Assembly (NCBI RefSeq): GCF_019800885.1
Contig: NZ_JAHVKE010000002.1
Span: 496,001-560,000, forward strand
From: Maritalea mobilis
Lineage (GTDB): Bacteria; Pseudomonadota; Alphaproteobacteria; Rhodobacterales; Rhodobacteraceae
DNA length: 64,000 nucleotides
Reading direction: 5' to 3'
Positions within the stretch are counted from its first letter, which is position 1, and each line of letters begins with the position of its first letter. Below, one piece after another: positions 39,569 to 48,555 of the stretch. The notes beneath the pieces are model-generated. The model worked only from the letters and a program-made list of their open reading frames with translations. It was not told the origin of the DNA and did not search any database. Both the position numbers and the translations under genes were made by a program.

Positions 39569-40039
39569 ATGACACACGTGCCCTCGTTGACCGATCGCGC
39601 CGCGTCTTGCGATGGGGATCGCTGGTTTTTCCGGGCCAGCGCGGTCGCGCTCGGTCAGAACGCGGTCTTGATCCTCGGCCAGCCAGGCGCCGGGAAATCC
39701 ACGCTAGCCCTGTCTCTCATGGCCTTTGGTGCCACCTATGTCGCCGATGACGGCGTGTGGCTGGAGCCGCGCCTGGACGGTCCGGTTCTGTCCCGCCCCG
39801 CCGCTGCCCCGCCGATGATCGAAGCGCGCGGTGTCGGCATTTTGAACGCGGGCGACGTGGTCGACCGCGCCCGCCTGGCCTTGGTGGTCGATCTCGACGC
39901 CGCCGAATCCGACCGCTTGCCGGTCAGACATGCCGTGGCGGTCGGGCCGACAGAGAGTCCCTTGCTGCAGGGCAAGGATAACCCCCATCTCGCACCCGCA
40001 ATCCTTCAACTCTTGCGGAGCGGCCGGGCAGAGCCATGA
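39569..40039 (+). CDS. hprK: truncated HPr kinase/phosphorylase
   Basis: A 156-residue form lacking the N-terminal domain of the Firmicute enzyme, as usual in alphaproteobacteria. Walker A is GQPGAGKS at 37-44; the metal/phosphate-binding Asp pair is in YVADDGVW (60-61). It should phosphorylate HPr on the regulatory Ser, and HPr is encoded 1.4 kb downstream. The capping C-terminal region is also short, so phosphorylase activity is uncertain. Located 37 bases after chvG. Confidence 0.88.
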   Translation: MTHVPSLTDRAASCDGDRWFFRASAVALGQNAVLILGQPGAGKSTLALSLMAFGATYVADDGVWLEPRLDGPVLSRPAAAPPMIEARGVGILNAGDVVDRARLALVVDLDAAESDRLPVRHAVAVGPTESPLLQGKDNPHLAPAILQLLRSGRAEP

Positions 40040-40106
40040 TTGCCCTCAAACTTCCGCGGGCCATATGGCAAGGTCCAGGCATGGAATTACAGCGAACGGA
40101 CCTCAG

Positions 40107-41033
40107 ATGACCGACCAGACAGACCCGCGCCCACCCTCCACCGCGCCGGTGCGGGTCGTCCTTGTCACCGGGCCTTCGGGCGCCGGGCGCTCCACCGCGA
40201 TCAATGCGCTGGAGGATATCGGGTTCGAGGCGATCGACAACGTCCCGCTCAGCCTGCTGCCGCGCTTGCTGGAGGGGGCACCGCCCGACCGCCCGATGGC
40301 GTTTGGGACCGATGCCCGTAACCGCGAGTTCAGCGCCGAAAGACTGCTGGAGGCCGCCCATAGATTGCAGGCCTCCGAGGGCGTCGAGGTGGAACTCATC
40401 TACCTCGATTGCGACCCGCACACGCTGCAACGGCGCTACTCGGAAACGCGGCGGCGGCACCCGCTGGCCCCGGATGCGGACCCGGCGAACGGTATCACGC
40501 TGGAGCGTGACCTGCTGAGCCCGGTGCGCGGCCATGCCTCTGTCCTGATCGACACGACCAGCCTGACGCCTCATGAATTGCGCGCGGAAATCACGCGTCT
40601 CTTTTCGCCGGACGGGACGCAAAAACTTAGCGTGACCGTCATGTCCTTTTCCTATCGGCGGGGCCTTCCGACCGGGGCGGACCTGGTTTTCGATTGCCGG
40701 TTCCTGCGCAATCCGCATTGGGACGCCGACCTGAAACCGCAGGATGGCCGCGATCCTCGCGTGCAGGCCTACATTGCCGAGGACCCCCGGCACGCGCAGT
40801 TCGAGGCGCAGGTGCAAGAGATGCTGGCGCTTCTGCTTCCGGCTTTCCGCGAGGAAGGGAAAAGCCACCTGACCGTCGCCTTCGGCTGCACCGGCGGGCA
40901 GCACCGGTCGGTGGCAATGGCCGAAAACCTTGCCGCCCACCTTGCGGAAGAAGGATGGCATGTGTCTAAAAGGCACAGGGAAGTGGAGCAGCGGCGCATC
41001 GCGGCGTCGCGGCCTGACATGTCAGAGGCCTGA
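40107..41033 (+). CDS. rapZ: RNase adapter protein RapZ-like nucleotide-binding protein
   Basis: A 308-residue RapZ/YvcJ family protein that binds nucleotides and, in enterobacteria, small RNAs controlling GlmS. The P-loop reads GPSGAGRST (22-30), with Arg where Walker A usually has Lys; I believe this is common in the group. [11 protein letters not shown] and the strongly conserved C-terminal [17 protein letters not shown] are present. In alphaproteobacteria no GlmZ RNA is known, so its target is open. It is co-transcribed with hprK and the EIIA/HPr genes. Confidence 0.9.
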   Translation: MTDQTDPRPPSTAPVRVVLVTGPSGAGRSTAINALEDIGFEAIDNVPLSLLPRLLEGAPPDRPMAFGTDARNREFSAERLLEAAHRLQASEGVEVELIYLDCDPHTLQRRYSETRRRHPLAPDADPANGITLERDLLSPVRGHASVLIDTTSLTPHELRAEITRLFSPDGTQKLSVTVMSFSYRRGLPTGADLVFDCRFLRNPHWDADLKPQDGRDPRVQAYIAEDPRHAQFEAQVQEMLALLLPAFREEGKSHLTVAFGCTGGQHRSVAMAENLAAHLAEEGWHVSKRHREVEQRRIAASRPDMSEA

Positions 41034-41036
41034 TCT

Positions 41037-41429
41037 GTGATCGGAATCGTTATCGTCGCCCATGGGGGGCTCGCATCCGAATTGATGCGGGCCACCGAAC
41101 ATGTCGTGGGCCCGCAACCGGCGATGATCGCGATCTCGGTCGGTCCCGAAGATGACCGGGCCGCGCGAACGCGGGAAATCTGCGATGCGGCTGACCGGGT
41201 CGATACCGGCGAAGGGGTGGTCGTGGTGACCGACATGTATGGCGGATCGCCCTCGAACCTGAGCTTGCGCGCCTGCCGCCCGTCGAACCGCAAGATCCTG
41301 ACGGGGGTGAACCTGCCGATGATGATCAAGCTGGCGAAATCCCGCAGCCTCGGGGTCGAGGAAGCCGTGGCGCGCGCCGCCGAGGCCGGTCGGCGCTATA
41401 TCAACAGTTTCGACGGAGCCCCGGAATGA
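41037..41429 (+). CDS. PTS EIIA component, mannose family
   Basis: A 130-residue cytosolic phosphocarrier. [15 protein letters not shown] carries the phosphorylated His9; [15 protein letters not shown] is the second family motif. With no EIIB/C/D genes near, it is likely a regulatory EIIA (EIIA-Man of the alphaproteobacterial PTS) rather than part of a sugar transporter. The GTG start lies three bases after the rapZ stop; its TGA overlaps the ptsH ATG. Confidence 0.9.
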   Translation: MIGIVIVAHGGLASELMRATEHVVGPQPAMIAISVGPEDDRAARTREICDAADRVDTGEGVVVVTDMYGGSPSNLSLRACRPSNRKILTGVNLPMMIKLAKSRSLGVEEAVARAAEAGRRYINSFDGAPE

Positions 41430-41710
41430 GCAGTGCCGACACCGTGACACGAGACCTGAAGATCGTGAACGTGAAGGGCCTCCACGCCCGCGCCTCGGCC
41501 CGGTTCGTCGAGGTGGTGGAGAACCATGACGCAACGGCAACCGTCCGCAAGGATGGGCTGAGTGCCGCCGGCGACTCCATCATGGGGCTTTTGATGTTGG
41601 CAGCTTCCAAGGGAAGCACTATTGAGGTCGAAACCTCGGGTCCCGAGGCCGAAGTCTTGGCAGATGCGCTTGCTGCGCTGGTGGCCGACAAGTTCGGCGA
41701 GGGCGATTGA
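41426..41710 (+). CDS. ptsH: phosphocarrier protein HPr
   Basis: A 94-residue HPr. NVKGLHARASARFVEVVE holds the EI-dependent phosphorylation site His20; GDSIMGLLMLAASKG holds Ser51, the position phosphorylated by HprK, so both inputs are preserved. EI (ptsI/ptsP) is not in the window. Overlaps the EIIA gene by four bases. Confidence 0.93.
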   Translation: MSSADTVTRDLKIVNVKGLHARASARFVEVVENHDATATVRKDGLSAAGDSIMGLLMLAASKGSTIEVETSGPEAEVLADALAALVADKFGEGD

Positions 41711-41739
41711 ACAGCCCGGGCGCACGGTCGATCTGAACG

Positions 41740-42660
41740 ATGGAACGAAGGCGCGTGACGGATACCCAGCATCGCAATTCCGTGTCGGCCCCGGCCCCTG
41801 CGCGTCTGGACGGGCCGGGCAATGTCTATGACCGCCGGTCGCTGACCTATGCCAACAGCTTCGACAACCCGTTCGTGCGCAACACGATCAAGACGATCGA
41901 GTGGCTGACCGGCAAGGCCACCATCATCCGCCGGGTGCGCCAGTTCGAACAGATGGGCGAACACACTGGGCAGGCCTTCTGGCCCGCGACGATGAAGGTG
42001 ATGGGGATCGACCTGCAAACCCCCCAGCATCAGCTTGAGCGCATCCCCTCCGATGGCCCTGTCGTTTTCGTGGCGAACCATCCGCACGGCCTTGTCGATG
42101 GCATGATCCTGGCGGATCTGATCGGGCGTCGGCGGCTGGATTACCGCATCCTGACCCGCGCGCTGCTGACCGGCATCGACGAGGCGGCGGCCGGGTTCAT
42201 GATCCCGGTGCCGTTCCCGCACGAGCCGGACGCACAGCAGAAGATGCTGGCCATGCGAGCCGAGGCGTTGACGCATCTCAAAGAGGGCGGTTTGATCGCC
42301 CTCTTCCCCTCCGGCGCGGTCGCGGCTTCGGAGTCGATGTTCGGCCCGGCCATCGAGGGCGAGTGGAACGTCTTCACCGCAAAGCTGATCCGGACCACGG
42401 GGGCGACGATCGTTCCGTGTTTCTTCACCGGATCGAACTCACGCTGGTACCAGATCGCCAACCGGATCTCTCCGATCCTGCGTCAGGGGCTGCTGATCCA
42501 CGAAGTGGTGCACAGTTTCGACAAGCCGCAGGCCCCGATCATCGGCAACCCGATCCCGCCCGAGGAATGGGCGGACCGGATCGCCAAGCCGCGAGACTTC
42601 ATGGCGTGGCTTCGGCAGCGGACCCTGTCGCTGAGGGACAATCCCGACGCGCGCGGCTAA
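41740..42660 (+). CDS. lysophospholipid acyltransferase family protein
   Basis: A 306-residue PlsC-type acyltransferase. The catalytic box is NHPHGLVDG at 113-121, of the ANHPxGxxDG type found in hemolysin-like/ornithine-lipid acyltransferases, followed by the acceptor-binding block IALFPSGAV. It probably transfers acyl groups to a lyso-lipid at the inner membrane; the exact acceptor is unknown. ATG 41740 is used; a GTG at 41755 is possible. It follows ptsH by 29 bases and is convergent with the dehydrogenase gene. Confidence 0.82.
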   Translation: MERRRVTDTQHRNSVSAPAPARLDGPGNVYDRRSLTYANSFDNPFVRNTIKTIEWLTGKATIIRRVRQFEQMGEHTGQAFWPATMKVMGIDLQTPQHQLERIPSDGPVVFVANHPHGLVDGMILADLIGRRRLDYRILTRALLTGIDEAAAGFMIPVPFPHEPDAQQKMLAMRAEALTHLKEGGLIALFPSGAVAASESMFGPAIEGEWNVFTAKLIRTTGATIVPCFFTGSNSRWYQIANRISPILRQGLLIHEVVHSFDKPQAPIIGNPIPPEEWADRIAKPRDFMAWLRQRTLSLRDNPDARG

Positions 42661-42672
42661 GGCGCCGCGACC

Positions 42673-43548
42673 TTACCGTGTCGGAACCGGTTCCTCGCCC
42701 CGGTAATCGTAGAAGCCCCGGTCGGTCTTGCGGCCAAGCCAGCCCGCTTCGACGTATTTCGTCAACAGGGGGCAGGGACGGTATTTCGTATCCGCCAACC
42801 CGTCATGGAGCACGTTCATGATGGCTAGGCAGGTGTCGAGGCCGATGAAATCGGCCAGTTCCAGCGGCCCCATCGGGTGGTTGGCGCCCAGCTTCATCGA
42901 CTCGTCGATCGAGCGCACGCTGCCAACGCCTTCGTAGAGCGTGTAGACCGCCTCGTTGATCATCGGCATCAGGATGCGGTTGACGATGAAGGCGGGGAAA
43001 TCCTCGGCCGTGGCAGAGGTCTTTCCAAGGCGGTCCACCACTTCCTTGCAGGCCTTGAACGTCTCTTCATCCGTGGCGATCCCGCGGATCAGTTCGACCA
43101 GCTGCATCACCGGCACGGGATTCATGAAGTGGAAGCCCATGAATTTCTCGGGCCGATCGGTTCGGCTCGCCAGCCGCGTGATCGAAATCGACGAGGTGTT
43201 CGAGGTCAGGATCGTATGCGGCAACAGGTGCGGGCCCAGATCCTCGAAGATCGCCTGCTTGACCGTCTCGCGTTCGGTCGCGGCCTCGATGATCAGGTCC
43301 GATGGCCCGACCTCGGACAGGTTGGTCGTCGTCCTGATCCGGGCCAGCGCGCCGGTTTTTTCCTCTTCGGTGATCTTGCCGCGCGAAACCTGGCGGCTCA
43401 TGTTCTTGTCGATCAGCGCCATCGCGGCGTTCAACGCATCCGGGCTGATATCGGACATCACGACATCATAGCCCGCCAGCGAACAGACATGGGCGATGCC
43501 ATTGCCCATCTGTCCCGCTCCGATGATTCCGATCTTTGCCACCTGCAT
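42673..43548 (-). CDS. 3-hydroxybutyryl-CoA dehydrogenase
   Basis: A 291-residue NAD(P)-dependent dehydrogenase interconverting (S)-3-hydroxybutyryl-CoA and acetoacetyl-CoA. The nucleotide loop GIIGAGQMG is at 7-15, the catalytic His lies in GFHFMNPVPVMQLVELI, and the C-terminal domain has DFPAFIVNRILMPMINEA and GANHPMGPLELADFIGLD. In Rhodobacterales this gene commonly neighbours etfBA, as here, with the DUF6473 gene between them on the other strand. Confidence 0.93.
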   Translation of the reverse strand: MQVAKIGIIGAGQMGNGIAHVCSLAGYDVVMSDISPDALNAAMALIDKNMSRQVSRGKITEEEKTGALARIRTTTNLSEVGPSDLIIEAATERETVKQAIFEDLGPHLLPHTILTSNTSSISITRLASRTDRPEKFMGFHFMNPVPVMQLVELIRGIATDEETFKACKEVVDRLGKTSATAEDFPAFIVNRILMPMINEAVYTLYEGVGSVRSIDESMKLGANHPMGPLELADFIGLDTCLAIMNVLHDGLADTKYRPCPLLTKYVEAGWLGRKTDRGFYDYRGEEPVPTR

Positions 43549-43779
43549 GCGTTTCTTCTCCTGTCTCTCGCTCGGCGGGCCGCCGGCGCAGGCCCGAGAC
43601 TATGCGCCAGCGCCACCCGGGCACAAGCCATTCCCACAGGTTGCGCGACCCGCCCGAATTCGGTGTTGGCGAAGGAGTCGAAAGATAAAAATTAATTTAA
43701 AACATGAGTTTAGGAGTTTGGAAACGCGTTTCTGAAAGGGTGGCTGTGGGTGAGTCTCAACGTGGTGGGAGCAAAAGAT

Positions 43780-44646
43780 ATGAGTTTCGAGCATCGGGGC
43801 TATATGCCCCTCGACTATCAACCGGTGGTCTATCCCGGATCCGTCCTGCGGTTCAGGGGGCCCGTGGTCAATCCGTCCCGGCCCTACATCCTGTGTCTCG
43901 GCGGTGCCGAAACCTTCGGGCGCTTTATCCATGCGCCCTATGCCGAGGAGATGTCGCGACAACTCGGGCAGCAGGTGGTGAACATGGGTGTCATCGGCGC
44001 GGGCATGGATGTGATGATGAATGACGGCGCGATCCAGCGCGCCATGCGCGGGGCCTCGGCAGTAGTGCTGCAGGTCACCGGGGCGCAGAACATGACCAAC
44101 CGCTTCTACTCGGTGCATCCCCGGCGCAATGATCGGTTCCTCAAGGCAAGTTCGATCCTCAGCACAATCTACCGTGACGTGGATTTCACGGAGTTTCATT
44201 TTACCCGCCACCTGCTGACCCATCTGAAGTCGCGCTCGCGGGACCGGTTCGCTATCCTGCGGGAGGAATTGCAGGTCGCTTGGCGGGCGCGCATGGCGAA
44301 GTTCCTGTCGGAGTCGGCGGTGCCGGTGCACCTGCTGTGGCTGTCCAACCGCCTGCCGGGCGAGGATCGGGCACAACGCGGGTTGGGGATGGAGCCGTTG
44401 TTCCTGACACAGGCGATGCTGGACGAAGTCGCGCATCTTGCGCGCTCCGTCACCGTGGCCGTGCGGCCGCCGGCTGCCAGCCGGAATCCGACGCGGGGCA
44501 TGTTCTTCGCCGCGCGGGAAGAGGCGGCGGCCCGTGTCCTGCCGGGGCCGGAGGTTCACAAGGAAGCGGCGCGGGCCTTGGTCGCGCAGCTGTCGGCGGA
44601 CGGTGCCATGAAAAACCCCGCGCAGGCGAACCGGCGCGGGGCGTAA
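43780..44646 (+). CDS. DUF6473 family protein
   Basis: A 288-residue protein of a Rhodobacterales-type family without known function. It has YILCLGGAETFGRF near residue 40, which resembles an SGNH-hydrolase-like nucleophile loop without a clear GDS, and later MGVIGAGMDV and VHLLWLSNRLPGE. No signal peptide. ATG 43780 was chosen for GGGAG upstream; a GTG at 43750 also exists. Upstream 43680-43715 is strikingly AT-rich. The last codons form the stem of the leftward etfA terminator. Confidence 0.75.
   Translation: MSFEHRGYMPLDYQPVVYPGSVLRFRGPVVNPSRPYILCLGGAETFGRFIHAPYAEEMSRQLGQQVVNMGVIGAGMDVMMNDGAIQRAMRGASAVVLQVTGAQNMTNRFYSVHPRRNDRFLKASSILSTIYRDVDFTEFHFTRHLLTHLKSRSRDRFAILREELQVAWRARMAKFLSESAVPVHLLWLSNRLPGEDRAQRGLGMEPLFLTQAMLDEVAHLARSVTVAVRPPAASRNPTRGMFFAAREEAAARVLPGPEVHKEAARALVAQLSADGAMKNPAQANRRGA
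44611..44641 (-). terminator. Rho-independent terminator of etfA inside DUF6473 3' end
   Basis: Read leftward: 8-base-pair stem CCCCGCGC/GCGCGGGG with a 10-base loop, followed by five T (A run 44611-44615). It lies 30 bases past the etfA stop and within the coding sequence of the convergent gene. Confidence 0.85.
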
Positions 44647-44670
44647 CATTGGGACGAGTTGTCCGTTCGA

Positions 44671-45597
44671 TCAGAGCTTGCCGGTCAACTCCGGCACAGC
44701 GTCGAACAGGTCGGCCACAAGCCCGTAATCGGCCACCTGGAAGATGGGGGCTTCCTCGTCCTTGTTGATCGCGACGATGACCTTGGAGTCCTTCATCCCC
44801 GCCAGGTGCTGGATGGCACCGGAAATGCCGACGGCGATGTAGAGCTCGGGAGCGACCACCTTGCCGGTCTGACCCACCTGCCAGTCGTTCGGCGCATAGC
44901 CCGAGTCGACGGCGGCCCGGCTGGCGCCAACGGCAGCGCCCAGCTTGTCGGCCAGCGACTCGATCAGGGCAAATTGCTCTTCCGAGCCGACGCCACGGCC
45001 GCCCGAAACGACGATGCCCGCGCTGGTCAGTTCCGGACGATCGCTTTCGGCGACTTTGTCCTCGACCCATTCCGAAAGGCCCGAGGCCGCCGGGGCATCG
45101 ACCATCTCGACGGATGCCGAGTTGCCGGTGCCGGCCGCGTCGAAGGTCGAGGTGCGGAAGGTGATGACCTTCTTGGCATCCGACGATTTCACGGTCTGCA
45201 CGGCGTTGCCTGCGTAAACCGGGCGTTCGAACGTGTCGGCATCGACCACGCCCGAGGCGTCCGAGATCACCATGACATCCAGCAGCGCCGCAACGCGGGG
45301 CATGATGTTCTTGGCATCCGTGGTCGCGGGCGCGACGATGTGGGTGTAGTCGCCCGCAAGGCCAACGATCAGGTCGGCGGTGGTTTCAGCAAGGCGATGG
45401 CCCAGGCTGTCGCCCTCGGCGCAGAGCACCTTGGCCACGCCGTCGATGGTCGCGGCAGCGTCCGCCGCGGATTTGGCCGAGGCGCCGGCGCAGAGCACGG
45501 TCACATCGCCCAGCGACTTGGCGGCGGTCACGGCCTTGGCCGTGGCATCCATCGCCAGTTCGCCACCGGTTACTTCGGCAAGAAGCAGAACAGCCAT
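44671..45597 (-). CDS. etfA: electron transfer flavoprotein subunit alpha
   Basis: FAD-binding subunit of ETF; collects electrons from acyl-CoA dehydrogenases such as Mcd and delivers them to ETF-QO. The 308-residue protein has [40 protein letters not shown] and [20 protein letters not shown], the FAD-binding C-terminal signature. It starts one base inside the etfB stop (TGATG). Confidence 0.96.
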   Translation of the reverse strand: MAVLLLAEVTGGELAMDATAKAVTAAKSLGDVTVLCAGASAKSAADAAATIDGVAKVLCAEGDSLGHRLAETTADLIVGLAGDYTHIVAPATTDAKNIMPRVAALLDVMVISDASGVVDADTFERPVYAGNAVQTVKSSDAKKVITFRTSTFDAAGTGNSASVEMVDAPAASGLSEWVEDKVAESDRPELTSAGIVVSGGRGVGSEEQFALIESLADKLGAAVGASRAAVDSGYAPNDWQVGQTGKVVAPELYIAVGISGAIQHLAGMKDSKVIVAINKDEEAPIFQVADYGLVADLFDAVPELTGKL

Positions 45598-46358
45598 CAG
45601 ATCACCCCCGCTTCGGTTTTCAGTTTCTCGACAAGTTCATCCACCGAGCCGACGATGATGCCGGCCTTGCGTTCCTCGGGTTCGCTGGTCTTCAGCACTT
45701 CGAGGCGCGGCGCGGTGTCGACGCCGTAATCGGCCGCCGTCTTTTCATCCAGCGGCTTTTTCTTGGCCTTCATGATGTTGGGCAGCGACGCGTAGCGCGG
45801 CTCGTTCAGGCGCAGGTCCACGGTGACGATTGCCGGCATCTTGACGGCGATGGTCTGAAGGCCGCCGTCGACCTCGCGCGTGACCTTGGCGGTGTCGCCG
45901 TCGATCTCGATGCCCGAGGCGAAGGTCGCCTGCGACCAGCCCAGAAGCGCCGACAGCATCTGGCCGGTCGCGTTCATGTCGTTGTCGATCGCCTGCTTGC
46001 CGGCCAGAACGAGGCCCGGCTGTTCCTCGTCGACCACGGCCTTGAGGATCTTGGCGACGGCCAGCGGCTCGATATCCTCGTGGACGTCATCGGCGGCGAC
46101 GACGAGGATGGCGCGGTCGGCCCCCATCGCCAGCGCGGTGCGCAGGGTTTCCTGTGCCTGCTTGACCCCGATGGACACGGCGACGACTTCGTCGGCCTTG
46201 CCCGCCTCTTTCAGGCGGATCGCCTCTTCGACGGCGATCTCGTCGAACGGGTTCATGGACATTTTCACATTGGCGAGATCGACGCCGGAGCCGTCCGCCT
46301 TGACGCGGACCTTCACGTTGTAGTCGATCACGCGCTTCACAGGTACGAGGACCTTCAT
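45597..46358 (-). CDS. etfB: electron transfer flavoprotein subunit beta
   Basis: AMP-binding subunit of ETF, 253 residues. [18 protein letters not shown] opens the protein; [19 protein letters not shown] and [20 protein letters not shown] are conserved blocks, and [20 protein letters not shown] is the ETF-beta recognition loop region. The ATG at 46358 follows GAGAGGAGA. Forms an operon with etfA. Confidence 0.96.
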   Translation of the reverse strand: MKVLVPVKRVIDYNVKVRVKADGSGVDLANVKMSMNPFDEIAVEEAIRLKEAGKADEVVAVSIGVKQAQETLRTALAMGADRAILVVAADDVHEDIEPLAVAKILKAVVDEEQPGLVLAGKQAIDNDMNATGQMLSALLGWSQATFASGIEIDGDTAKVTREVDGGLQTIAVKMPAIVTVDLRLNEPRYASLPNIMKAKKKPLDEKTAADYGVDTAPRLEVLKTSEPEERKAGIIVGSVDELVEKLKTEAGVI

Positions 46359-46512
46359 CGCACGTCTCCTCTCTCTCAATCCTACTTTCGGGGAGCCGTC
46401 TCCCCGCGAATTCCTCACCACGGTGAGTGATAGACATATCGTTCGGGTGAAAACAGGCCAAAATCGACGCGGGGCGTGCCATCGACGCCGCGTCAGAATG
46501 GCTCACGCCGGG

Positions 46513-47172
46513 TCAGGTCAACCCGGTGTGCCGCATCAGTTCGACACAGATCGCGGCATAGCAGGCAATCGTGGCGGCAAGGACGAAGCCATGCCAGATC
46601 GTGTTGTGGAAGGGCAGCTTGTGCCACATCAGGAAAACAACGCCCGCCGAGTAGAGGATGCCCCCGGTCGCCAGAAGCGTCACGCCCCAGCCGCTCAGGC
46701 CTGAAACCAATGGGCCGCCCATGACGGCCCCCGCCCAGCCGAGACCGAGATAGAGCACCAGCGCAATCAGCATGCGCTTGCGGGTGCTGAAGATGACAAT
46801 GGAGGCACCGGCCGCCGCCACGCCCCAGATTGCTGCGAGAAACCCGGGTGATCCGGGCATGAGCGCGACAAAGGGCGTATAGGTGCCGGCGATCTTGAAA
46901 TAGATCGCGGATTGGTCGAGGCGGCGAAGCCGGTCGGCCCATTCCGGGCGCTGGATCATGTTGTAGAGCGCCGAGCAGCTGAGCATTGCAAGCAGTGTGA
47001 TGGCGTAGATCGTCGTGGCCGTAACCGTCGGCGCGTCCCCGATGCGGATCGCCGCGAGGGCCACGAGGATTGGTCCGGCGATCAGGGCCGCGCCAATACC
47101 AACCACGTGGATAGCAGCGTCCGAAATGTATTCGGCGCGGGAATAGGGGCGCGGGCCTGCAACATGCGACAT
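46513..47172 (-). CDS. trhA: hemolysin III / PAQR family membrane protein TrhA
   Basis: A 219-residue protein with seven hydrophobic helices. YSRAEYISDAAIHVVGIGAA and the metal-binding His-rich end (FLMWHKLPFHNTIWHGFVL) are PAQR/hemolysin III hallmarks; MIQRPEWADRLRRLDQSAIY is the typical second loop. The family affects membrane fluidity and lipid balance in bacteria. The ATG at 47172 gives MSHVAGPRPYS. It lies upstream of etfB on the same strand, 155 bases away. Confidence 0.9.
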   Translation of the reverse strand: MSHVAGPRPYSRAEYISDAAIHVVGIGAALIAGPILVALAAIRIGDAPTVTATTIYAITLLAMLSCSALYNMIQRPEWADRLRRLDQSAIYFKIAGTYTPFVALMPGSPGFLAAIWGVAAAGASIVIFSTRKRMLIALVLYLGLGWAGAVMGGPLVSGLSGWGVTLLATGGILYSAGVVFLMWHKLPFHNTIWHGFVLAATIACYAAICVELMRHTGLT

Positions 47173-47249
47173 GAAGTTAATATAGCAGCAAAAAAAGATG
47201 TTTGCGAGGATTGCATGCTCGTGTCGTCGCCTTCGGCGCCGACCCGCCG

Positions 47250-47300
47250 GGGTGCTCTGCCCCCCGGACCCCCCGGAGTTTTTTTGCCAAGATGAAGGGG
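47250..47300 (+). repeat. dispersed terminator-like repeat, copy 2
   Basis: Plus strand reads GGGGTGCTCTGCCCC hairpin, then CGGACCCCCCGGAG, seven T, then GCCAAGATGAAGGGG. The tail TTGCCAAGATGAAGGGG is identical to copy 1 (31712-31766, opposite strand). It lies between the leftward HIG1-domain and trhA genes and points against them. Confidence 0.65.
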
Positions 47301-47373
47301 ATTGGCCAGAGCGCCAGGAAATGCAGGCGTGGTGCGCACAGACCCTTTTGCACAAGGCGGCGCTAGTGTGGGA

Positions 47374-47583
47374 TCAGCCCCCGGACTGCCCGCGGAAGAA
47401 GACAAAGGCGGCGATCAGCACCACGGCGACGAATTGCGCGATCAGGCGCCAAACCATGAACTTGTTGGACTGCTTGCTGCCCTCGACGCCGCCCTTGCGG
47501 AAGGAGTTGATCCCCATCAGCAGGATGACGAGCACCACGATACAAGCCAGCAAGGCAACGAAGAAAAGGGGGTCGGTGGTCAT
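47374..47583 (-). CDS. twin-transmembrane HIG1-domain small protein
   Basis: A 69-residue inner-membrane protein with two helices (about 6-24 and 43-63) separated by the basic loop NSFRKGGVEGSKQSNKFMVW. This is the HIG1-like twin-helix protein of alphaproteobacteria, related to cytochrome oxidase assembly factors; its bacterial role is not established. AAGAAAGAGAC precedes the start at 47583. Confidence 0.82.
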   Translation of the reverse strand: MTTDPLFFVALLACIVVLVILLMGINSFRKGGVEGSKQSNKFMVWRLIAQFVAVVLIAAFVFFRGQSGG

Positions 47584-47661
47584 GGTCGTGTCTCTTTCTT
47601 CACCCGTTCCGGGCGATCTAGCAGGCAGTTTGCGCAGAGCCAGCGCATCGTTGTGTCAGGT

Positions 47662-48489
47662 CTAACCGCGGTTCAGCACCCAGTCGAGCGCACGCGTGGG
47701 CAGCGCGCGCCTGAGGCCGTTGGCGATATAGGCCGGGGTCGTGATGTAGTAGCGCGGCCGGGGGCGGGGGCTTTCGAGGGCGTGGAGCAGTTTCTTGACG
47801 ACCGCCTCGGGGGGGAGTTCGAACCGGTCAGGGCCGCGATCCTCGTAGAGCCGCTTGAGGAGGCTGGCCCGGTAGAGATCGGCGCGCGGACTATTCTGCC
47901 AATCGATCCAGCGTTCGAAATGCGGGATGGCCTTTTGGCGCAGCATCGAGGTGACGGGGCCGGTGTTGAGCGTCACGACATGAATAGGCGTGTCCATCAT
48001 CTCGATCCGGAGCGTGTCGGTCAGCCCTTCGAGGGCGAATTTCGTGGCCACGTAGGCGCCGCGCCATTTGTAGGTGACATGGCCCAAGACCGACGAATGC
48101 TGCACGATGCGGCCGTGCCCCTGCGCCCGCATGATGGGGATGACGCGTCGGGTCAGGTCGTGGACGCCGAAGAGGTTGGTGGCGAAGATCTCTTCCAGCG
48201 CGCCGCGCGGCAGGTCCTCGACCGCGCCGGGCAGTCCGAAGGCCCCGTTGTTGAACAGGGCGTCCAGCGTGCCGCCGGTCAGATCCAAGGTATCGGCCAG
48301 CCCCTGTGCGACGCTGTCGGGGTCCGCGTAGTCGAGGCGAACGCTGTCGAACCCGTCTGCGCGGAGGCGATCCACATCGGCCTGCTGCCGGGCGCTGGCG
48401 ATCACCCGCCATTCGCGCTGGCGCAGGCCATGGGCCGCGGCCTGTCCGATTCCGGACGAGCAGCCGGTGATGAGAATGGTTCCGCCCAT
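47662..48489 (-). CDS. SDR family oxidoreductase
   Basis: A 275-residue classical short-chain dehydrogenase: TGCSSGIGQAAA binds the cofactor, NNGAFG replaces the usual NNAG, HSSVLGHVTYKWRGAYVATK holds catalytic Ser, Tyr and Lys. The C-terminal 80 residues include a hydrophobic segment (YYITTPAYIANGLRRAL), suggesting membrane association. Substrate unknown. ATG 48489 is used; an in-frame GTG at 48513 would add eight residues. Confidence 0.85.
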   Translation of the reverse strand: MGGTILITGCSSGIGQAAAHGLRQREWRVIASARQQADVDRLRADGFDSVRLDYADPDSVAQGLADTLDLTGGTLDALFNNGAFGLPGAVEDLPRGALEEIFATNLFGVHDLTRRVIPIMRAQGHGRIVQHSSVLGHVTYKWRGAYVATKFALEGLTDTLRIEMMDTPIHVVTLNTGPVTSMLRQKAIPHFERWIDWQNSPRADLYRASLLKRLYEDRGPDRFELPPEAVVKKLLHALESPRPRPRYYITTPAYIANGLRRALPTRALDWVLNRG

Positions 48490-48555
48490 GGTGTCGCCTT
48501 TTTTCAGTTCCACGCAGGGAGGGGTAGGTCAGGCGCAGGGCCCCGGCAACTGCGC

